This document shows positions 6,961-11,799 of a DNA stretch of 11,799 nucleotides, one piece after another (positions within the stretch are counted from its first letter, which is position 1; the number at the start of each line of letters is the position of its first letter). The position numbers and the translations under genes are program-made. The DNA is taken from contig JAPLKY010000034.1 in the NCBI GenBank assembly GCA_026387805.1, positions 1-11,799 of the forward strand. Direction: 5' to 3'. The notes under the pieces were generated by a model. That model was not told where the DNA came from and made no database searches. It worked only from the letters and a program-made list of their open reading frames with translations. This DNA is from Candidatus Krumholzibacteriia bacterium. Lineage in GTDB: Bacteria > Krumholzibacteriota > Krumholzibacteriia > Krumholzibacteriales > Krumholzibacteriaceae.

Positions 6961-8562
6961 CTACCATCTCTCGTCGTACTTGGTGAAGAGATCGTCGCCC
7001 AGCTTCCAGTAAGCGTCGGTAATCCTTCCGCAGAAATCGATACTGTACTTGGTCAGAAAATCGATCGCCTTTCGGGGATCTTCCCCGTACAGCTTCAACG
7101 CCTCGTCCTCGATCCGCTTCTGCTCGTCGAACGCCTGCCGCCTGAAGGGATCGCGCACCGCGTAGACGTCGTTTCTCATCTCTCCCCATCGGTGGGCCGC
7201 GATGGAGCTCACGCGGTTGAAGGCCCACCACGCGCTCTCTTCCGTATAGCCGGGGCGCCCCTTCGGGCCGCCGAACTTCCACGAGGCGGGGACGTCGGTG
7301 ATCCCGCAATAGAGCGGCGCGTTGCAGGTCGTCGCGGGATTGTCCCAGCCGAACCAGACGACGCCGCCGATCGGATCGGGCAGCCAGCCGCGGGATTGCG
7401 TGACAATGAAGTAGACGCAATAGTAACGGGCGATCGTTCGCTCTCCGAGCTCGCCGAGGGCGCCGTTGATCTTCCAGAGCGGCATCTGATCGTAGTTCAT
7501 GAACGGATTCGCGTACGGGCTCTTGACGTACTTTCCGTTCTCATCCTCGACGAGCATGAACTTCGTCATGTCGTATTCGGTGCCTTCGTAGGTGTCTTCG
7601 AATATCTTCATGACCTCCTCGACCGAAACCTTCTTCTCGGGCTTGATCGAGAAGGGGAAGTTCTCCTGATTCGCGTCGAGCTTGAGCGACGGGGCCAAGA
7701 GATCGTACACGCGCCATTCGCGCCGCCGCGCCCACATCGACGCGCGGTCGCCGTACGCGTAGCAGAACTCGAACGGCTCGCCGCTCTTCGGATCCCAGAG
7801 CCCCATTTCGACGGCCGTGCTGAACACGTTCTTCGAGGCCATGAAGTTGGCCTTGTCCTTGAGATCGATCCGGCGGATGCGGGCACTGTTCGCGTTCACG
7901 CTGATATGATCGTCGGGAACGCGTTGGGCGGCCCAGACGGCGCCGATCTTCCCCTGCCCCGGCCCCACGACCTCGAACATCCACACCTCTTTCGTATCGG
8001 CGATCGAGAGGCATTCGCCCGCGTCGTTATAGCCGTATTTCGTCAGGAGCTCGTCGGCGAGCCCGATCGCCTCGCGGGCAGTCGTGCAGCGCTCGGCCAT
8101 GAGGCGCGTGAGCTCGTAGAGATTGAACATCCCCTTGTCGCTCTTCATGACTTCCTTGCCGTCGAAGGTCGACTCCCCGATCGAGAGCTGATGCTCGTTG
8201 ATGCACGCATAGAACCCGTAGACGTACGCGTACGTCGCGGGCACCTGGGGAATCGAGCCCGTATAGACGAGGCCGGTCGTGTCGCCCCAGCTCGCCATCT
8301 GGTTGGTCTTGAGATAGATCCGGTTCACCTCGCCCGGGGCGTGCTTCTCGCGGGGCACGACGCACATCCACGTGCGTCCGACGTGGCTGTCGCACGTGTG
8401 GGACGTCATGACCGAACCGTCCGTCGACGCGAGACGCCCGACGGTGATCGTCGTGCAGCCGTCGGGGACGTCCTTGGCCCGGGTCGCGGTCCGCGCCATC
8501 CCCAGAACCGAGAGGGCGACGGCAACGAAGAGAATCGGCGATGCGTTTTCGCGGAACTTCAT
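6961..8562 (-). CDS. Peptidase family C69 dipeptidase (PepD-like), exported
   Basis: A 533-residue protein. Family C69 enzymes are N-terminal-nucleophile hydrolases that split dipeptides after the new N-terminal Cys is exposed. Here Cys36 in DGCTTITVG is the probable nucleophile, followed by the family pattern ASTDGSVMTSHTCD. Later family-like segments are YGFYACINEHQLSIGESTF, RCTTAREAI, and the Trp-rich GGVVWFGWDNPATTC. Residues 1-29 look like a signal peptide (hydrophobic PILFVAVALSVLG), so it is exported; removal of about 35 residues would both free it and expose the Cys. ATG 8562 is chosen because AAGGAG sits 7-8 bases upstream and the signal peptide starts there. ATG 8583 would give seven extra residues, and longer starts run through the promoter. 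The gene has its own promoter and terminator, and is divergent from the membrane protein gene. Confidence 0.92.
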   Translation of the reverse strand: MKFRENASPILFVAVALSVLGMARTATRAKDVPDGCTTITVGRLASTDGSVMTSHTCDSHVGRTWMCVVPREKHAPGEVNRIYLKTNQMASWGDTTGLVYTGSIPQVPATYAYVYGFYACINEHQLSIGESTFDGKEVMKSDKGMFNLYELTRLMAERCTTAREAIGLADELLTKYGYNDAGECLSIADTKEVWMFEVVGPGQGKIGAVWAAQRVPDDHISVNANSARIRRIDLKDKANFMASKNVFSTAVEMGLWDPKSGEPFEFCYAYGDRASMWARRREWRVYDLLAPSLKLDANQENFPFSIKPEKKVSVEEVMKIFEDTYEGTEYDMTKFMLVEDENGKYVKSPYANPFMNYDQMPLWKINGALGELGERTIARYYCVYFIVTQSRGWLPDPIGGVVWFGWDNPATTCNAPLYCGITDVPASWKFGGPKGRPGYTEESAWWAFNRVSSIAAHRWGEMRNDVYAVRDPFRRQAFDEQKRIEDEALKLYGEDPRKAIDFLTKYSIDFCGRITDAYWKLGDDLFTKYDERW

Positions 8563-8626
8563 GACAGGGCTCCTTGCGTTCATATCCCTTTCTGCTGCAT
8601 CGTTTCCCCGGAGAATCATTCGGTTT

Positions 8627-8656
8627 CTTATAGCATATCCCCGATATCCGGAACAA
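8627..8656 (-). promoter_or_regulatory. Extended -10 promoter of the C69 dipeptidase gene
   Basis: On the minus strand TGC directly precedes TATAAG (8632-8627), an extended -10 box, with a modest TTGTTC (8656-8651) 18 bases upstream. The spacer contains a short direct repeat (GGATATCG, GGGATATG). The expected start near 8620 leaves a leader of about 58 bases. Confidence 0.6.
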
Positions 8657-8751
8657 GGCCGGACTTCGGATCCCCGGCGCGGGACCGGCAAGGCGGATAA
8701 CGCAAAATGGTCTTGCCTTCACGGGCGTTTGAATCGAGAATGGGAACCGAT

Positions 8752-9954
8752 ATGAACGTCGCCGCTTCCGATCGCACCGAGAGGGCATGCCTGCTCGTTC
8801 TCGCTCTCGTCACCGTGACGATGCTGTTTCTTTACGGCCGGATCGACTACACGAACGCCGCGTTCAAGGATTGGGATTCGCTCATCTACCTCGATATGGC
8901 CTCCGCCTCGCCGCGCCTCGATCCGGATGCGCCGCGGCCCTTCGCCTTCCGGCTCCTCGGGCCGTATCTCGTCGGGTTGATCCCGGGATCGACCGAGAAC
9001 GCGTTTCTCGCCGTCGATCTCGTCCTCTCGTTTCTCCTCGTCTATCTGATGTACCGGTTTCTGCGGTACTCCGGCCTGCGCCCGCCCTTCGCGTGCCTCG
9101 CGACGACGCTCTATATTCTCAACAAGCACTTCTTCGGCTTCACGTCCTGGAACTACTTTCACGTCAACGACGTGATCATGATCATACTCCTCATCATCCT
9201 GTTCCGATCGATGATGGAGTCGCGCTGGCTCGTCTTCGCGGCTGCGCTCTGTCTCGGCGTCGCGACGAGAGAAACGGCGTTGATCATGATCCCGGTAGGT
9301 CTCCTGAACCTCGCCGAGAGACGGCTTCTCGCACGGGAAGGGGGGAGATTCATCGCGGCGATAGCGCCCGCCCTCGCCGTCTTCGCGGCCATCCGTCTCC
9401 TCGTTCATCCGGCGACGGGCCCCACGCTCATGCAGGCCGTCTCGGCGCACTGGACCAAGATCACGTCGATCGAGCGCATGTACCACATCCTCGTGAATCC
9501 CTTCGTCCCCCTCGCGCTCGTGCCCGTCGTGTACTTCAGGCGCACCTTCGCGTTCCTCAAGGGACGCATCCATCTGGCCGCGTTCTTCGTTCTCATTGCG
9601 GGAACGACGTTCTTCGGCCACAACAACGAGCGTCTTCTCAATCCGGCCTCCCTCGCATTCTATCCGCTCGTCGGATTCATTCTCCAGGATTGCGTATGGC
9701 CGAACCGTGGCATGATCGCGCTCGTCGTCGCCGGAGCGTTTCTCTCGAGCCTCCACTGGCTCGTGGCCCGCTATCCGCTTCCGTCACGCGGCGCGACCGC
9801 CGTTCTTTCGGGCGGGTCGCTCGTCGTCATCACCGCGGCGCTCGCCGTTCTCCAGATTGTCGGGAAGAGGAGAGATGCCGCTCCGCCGTCCGGCCGAGCG
9901 GCGTCCCGCGAAGGACCGGACGCTACTGCATGCTCACGTCGAGGATCATCATGA
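8752..9954 (+). CDS. Polytopic membrane protein, GT-C glycosyltransferase-like
   Basis: A 400-residue protein with roughly 10-12 hydrophobic segments (for example 12-28, 84-103, 138-152, 158-180, 200-218, 274-288, 320-338 and 349-370). After the first segment comes FKDWDSLIYLDMA, with Asp40 and Asp42 where GT-C enzymes such as mannosyl- and arabinosyltransferases carry catalytic acidic residues. GVATRETALIMIP (169-181) resembles a segment common in large membrane proteins of exopolysaccharide and glycan loci. It may transfer sugar from a lipid-linked donor on the outer face, but there is no neighbouring glycan gene to support this. ATG 8752 is chosen for a GGGAA five bases upstream; ATG 8707 or 8740 in the same frame are alternatives. 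The polar tail (372-400) overlaps the end of the ZIP gene by 32 bases, tail to tail. Membrane nature is certain; family is tentative. Confidence 0.72.
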   Translation: MNVAASDRTERACLLVLALVTVTMLFLYGRIDYTNAAFKDWDSLIYLDMASASPRLDPDAPRPFAFRLLGPYLVGLIPGSTENAFLAVDLVLSFLLVYLMYRFLRYSGLRPPFACLATTLYILNKHFFGFTSWNYFHVNDVIMIILLIILFRSMMESRWLVFAAALCLGVATRETALIMIPVGLLNLAERRLLAREGGRFIAAIAPALAVFAAIRLLVHPATGPTLMQAVSAHWTKITSIERMYHILVNPFVPLALVPVVYFRRTFAFLKGRIHLAAFFVLIAGTTFFGHNNERLLNPASLAFYPLVGFILQDCVWPNRGMIALVVAGAFLSSLHWLVARYPLPSRGATAVLSGGSLVVITAALAVLQIVGKRRDAAPPSGRAASREGPDATACSRRGSS

Positions 9955-10735
9955 GGAGAAAGCCGACGATCGTGCCGAGGGATGCGATGTCGGAGTTGCC
10001 GCCCGTCTGCGACTCGGGGATGACCTCCTCGACGACAACGTAGATCATGGCGCCCGCGGCGAAGCCGAGGGCGTAGGGCATGAGCACCCGCGAGGAAGCT
10101 ACCGTGAGCACACCAGCCAGGGCGGCGAGCGGCTCGACGATCCCGGAAAGCTGGCCGTACCAGAAGCTTTTGAGGCGCGACATCCCTTCCCGTCTCAGCG
10201 GGAAGGAAACGGCGAGTCCTTCCGGTAGATTCTGGATGCCGAGCCCCACCGTGAGCGCAACGGCGCCGGCGAGCGAGCCGTACCCGGTCCCCGAGGCCAC
10301 CGCCCCGAACACGACGCCCACCGCGAGCCCTTCGGGTATGTTGTGCAGGGTGATCGCGAGCACGAGCAGCGTGCTCCGCCGCCATTTCGTGCGCGCACCT
10401 TCAGCCTTGTCGGGCGCGAGCCCCGGATGAATATGCGGTAGAACCAGATCGATAACGCGAAGGACGACGGCGCCGGCGGCGAAACCGACCGCGGCGGGAA
10501 GCCAGCACGGGACGCTCATATTCGCGCACATACTCACGGCGGGCGCGAGAAGCGACCAGAAACTCGCCGAGATCATGACCCCCGCGGCGAAACCGAGCAT
10601 CATGTCGAGAATCTTTTGATTGTATCCCCTGAATGCGAACACGGCGGCGGCGCCGAGAGCGGTCATTCCCCACGTGAACATCGTCGCGATGAGCGTCTGG
10701 ACGACCGGACTGAATCCTCGCAGAAAATCAAGCAT
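9923..10735 (-). CDS. ZIP family divalent metal transporter (GufA/ZupT-like)
   Basis: A 270-residue inner-membrane protein with about eight membrane segments. The paired metal-site motifs are HNIPEGLAVG (131-140, in segment 4) and QNLPEGLAVS (168-177, in segment 5), with VVEEVIPES (234-242) as the conserved acidic motif of a later helix. His131, Asn132, Glu135, Gln168, Asn169 and Glu172 are the likely ligands. ZIP proteins move Zn, Fe, Mn or related ions into the cytoplasm; which one cannot be read from sequence. The His-rich loop between segments 3 and 4 is reduced to LPHIHPG. ATG 10735 lies inside the end of the oxidoreductase beta gene (8-base overlap), whose GGAGGG serves as ribosome binding site, so the two are probably co-translated. 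The stop overlaps the opposing membrane protein gene. Confidence 0.93.
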   Translation of the reverse strand: MLDFLRGFSPVVQTLIATMFTWGMTALGAAAVFAFRGYNQKILDMMLGFAAGVMISASFWSLLAPAVSMCANMSVPCWLPAAVGFAAGAVVLRVIDLVLPHIHPGLAPDKAEGARTKWRRSTLLVLAITLHNIPEGLAVGVVFGAVASGTGYGSLAGAVALTVGLGIQNLPEGLAVSFPLRREGMSRLKSFWYGQLSGIVEPLAALAGVLTVASSRVLMPYALGFAAGAMIYVVVEEVIPESQTGGNSDIASLGTIVGFLLMMILDVSMQ

Positions 10736-11597
10736 CGGCGGCGATCCCTCCGATGCGCATCATTTCCCCGGCGAGGGCGGCGCGGTCGACCTCCCGGCCG
10801 ACGAGCGGCCCCTTCGCGAGCACGCTCTCGAGGCTCTCGAACGGCGGACGGTCGTTTTGGTATATCACGCCGACGGGAATCGTATCCCCCCACTCGACGG
10901 CGGTCTTCATCGCCGCGGACCAGTCGGTCGGATCGTAATCGTCGCCCAGCTCGCGGCAGCGCTTCTTGTACCAGGCGAAGGTGTTCACCTTGTTGAACGA
11001 GACGCAGGGCTGGAGCACGTCGATCACGGCGAGCCCTCGATGGGCGATTCCCCGCCGGATCGTCTCGGCGAGGTGATCGACGTTCCCCGTGAAGCTCCGC
11101 GCCACGAATCCGGCGCGCATCGCGACCGCGACGGCGACCGGATTGAAGCGCTCGAGGATGACGCCGGCGGGTTGAGCCTTGGTCCGCGTCCCTTCCTCCG
11201 AGGTGGGGCTCGCCTGCCCCTTCGTGAGGCCGTAGATCTGGTTGTCGTGCACGATCATCGTGACGTCGACGTTGCGCCGTATCGCGGCGAGGAAGTGATT
11301 TCCCCCCTCTCCGTAGCAGCAGCCGTCTCCGCTCTCGACGAGCACGGTGAGATTCGGGTTGGCGAGCTTCGCGCCGGTGGCCACGGGAAGGGAGCGTCCG
11401 TGGAGGCCGTTGAAGAGGTTCGCGCTCAGATAGTGCGGCGCCTTCGCCGCCTGCCCGATGCCGCTCACGAAGAGCACGTCGCGCGGGGCGAGCCCCGCCT
11501 CGACGAGGCCTTTCTTGACCCCTTCGAGGAGCGCGAAGTTCCCGCAGCCGGGGCACCATGCCGTTTCATACGTTCCATAATCCTCTATCGATACCAT
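10728..11597 (-). CDS. korB: 2-oxoacid:ferredoxin oxidoreductase, beta subunit
   Basis: A 289-residue subunit that binds thiamine diphosphate and iron-sulfur. With the alpha subunit it oxidatively decarboxylates 2-oxoacids (2-oxoglutarate, pyruvate or branched) with CoA, passing electrons to ferredoxin. The thiamine site is ESGDGCCYGEGGNHFLAAIR (88-107) with HDNQIYGLTKGQASPTS. Cluster cysteines visible are Cys15 and Cys18 (WCPGCGN) and Cys198 (LQPCVSFNK). The fourth usual ligand, the Cys of GIGC, is Gln49 here (SGIGQAAK). GLHGRSLPVATGAKLANP is typical of the family. ATG 11597 starts the conserved VSIEDYGTYETAWCPGC; GAGGG lies about 9 bases upstream and the alpha gene ends 11 bases before it. 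The frame open further to 11747 is the shadow of the alpha gene. Substrate among 2-oxoacids is not decided by sequence. Confidence 0.92.
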   Translation of the reverse strand: MVSIEDYGTYETAWCPGCGNFALLEGVKKGLVEAGLAPRDVLFVSGIGQAAKAPHYLSANLFNGLHGRSLPVATGAKLANPNLTVLVESGDGCCYGEGGNHFLAAIRRNVDVTMIVHDNQIYGLTKGQASPTSEEGTRTKAQPAGVILERFNPVAVAVAMRAGFVARSFTGNVDHLAETIRRGIAHRGLAVIDVLQPCVSFNKVNTFAWYKKRCRELGDDYDPTDWSAAMKTAVEWGDTIPVGVIYQNDRPPFESLESVLAKGPLVGREVDRAALAGEMMRIGGIAADA

Positions 11598-11608
11598 GAT
11601 GCGCGCCC

Positions 11609-11799
11609 TCAGACGCTCAACTCGCGCAGAATGAATCCGGGCGTGATGGGAAGCCCGTCGTAGCGCGAAACCCTTTCCTCGATCTCGAATCCCGTTTCGC
11701 GGCGGATGAGCCGCGCGAACTGGCCGAACGCGTTCCCTTCTATGCAAACGACGCTCCCCGCGCTTTCGAGCCGGGAGAGGAACTGTTCCGGCACGAGCG
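11609..11799 (-). CDS. korA: 2-oxoacid:ferredoxin oxidoreductase, alpha subunit, C-terminal end
   Basis: The last 62 residues of a gene that continues past base 11799; the GTG at 11794 is an internal Val, not a start. The visible part, with LESAGSVVCIEGNAFGQFAR (a strand-helix unit) and then RYDGLPITPGFI, matches the C-terminal domain of alpha subunits of two-subunit 2-oxoacid:ferredoxin oxidoreductases, where the alpha-chain end contributes to CoA binding and subunit contact. The order alpha then beta, 11 bases apart on the same strand, is the usual operon layout. The assignment rests mostly on the beta neighbour and on the VVCIEGNAFGQ-type segment. Confidence 0.82.
   Translation of the reverse strand, partial: LVPEQFLSRLESAGSVVCIEGNAFGQFARLIRRETGFEIEERVSRYDGLPITPGFILRELSV

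Noticed and set aside
6826..8700. A plus-strand open frame of 624 codons antisense to the C69 dipeptidase
   Set aside because: Same Arg/His/Val/Asp-rich shadow composition, no domain, and it runs across the terminator and promoter of the real gene.

Overview
The window is gene-dense, GC-rich chromosomal DNA, apparently from an uncultivated bacterium. Genes have clear GGAGG-type ribosome binding sites and short or overlapping junctions. Ferredoxin-dependent 2-oxoacid oxidation, a diiron ferritin-like protein and several exported peptidases suggest an anaerobic or microaerophilic heterotroph with an outer envelope, perhaps an FCB-type candidate phylum such as Krumholzibacteriota or Eisenbacteria. 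The taxonomic guess is inference only. I see no rRNA, tRNA, CRISPR array, insertion sequence or phage gene.

Layout. 1-1569 (+): the 3' part of a DUF4140/DUF4139 (MuiA-like) gene. 1607-1632: a strong stem-loop terminator. 1655-1801 (-): a 48-residue cysteine-motif protein, divergent from 1923-2480 (+), a small SAM-dependent methyltransferase. 2493-6428 (-): an apparent three-gene operon transcribed in the order ferritin-like protein, SppA signal peptide peptidase (split by a frameshift with an apparent internal deletion), exported gamma-glutamyltranspeptidase. It is driven by a good sigma70-type promoter at 6502-6529. 6503-6829 (-): a remnant of a gene for an exported protein. 6961-8562 (-): an exported family C69 dipeptidase with its own promoter and terminator. 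8752-9954 (+): a polytopic membrane protein resembling GT-C glycosyltransferases. 9923-11799 (-): the end of the alpha subunit and all of the beta subunit of a 2-oxoacid:ferredoxin oxidoreductase, with a ZIP metal transporter overlapping the beta gene.

How the genes may work together. SppA, gamma-glutamyltranspeptidase and the C69 dipeptidase all handle peptides at or outside the membrane, which suggests signal-peptide turnover and peptide or glutathione scavenging. The oxidoreductase would oxidise the resulting 2-oxoacids and pass electrons to ferredoxin. The coupled ZIP transporter could supply a metal such as Fe(II) or Zn(II). This is inference from gene order. I found no convincing wholly new system. 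The most interesting points are the broken sppA, a 15-of-17-base promoter element shared by two genes, the orphan cysteine-motif miniprotein, the gene remnant, and the beta subunit with Gln where a cluster-ligand Cys is usual.
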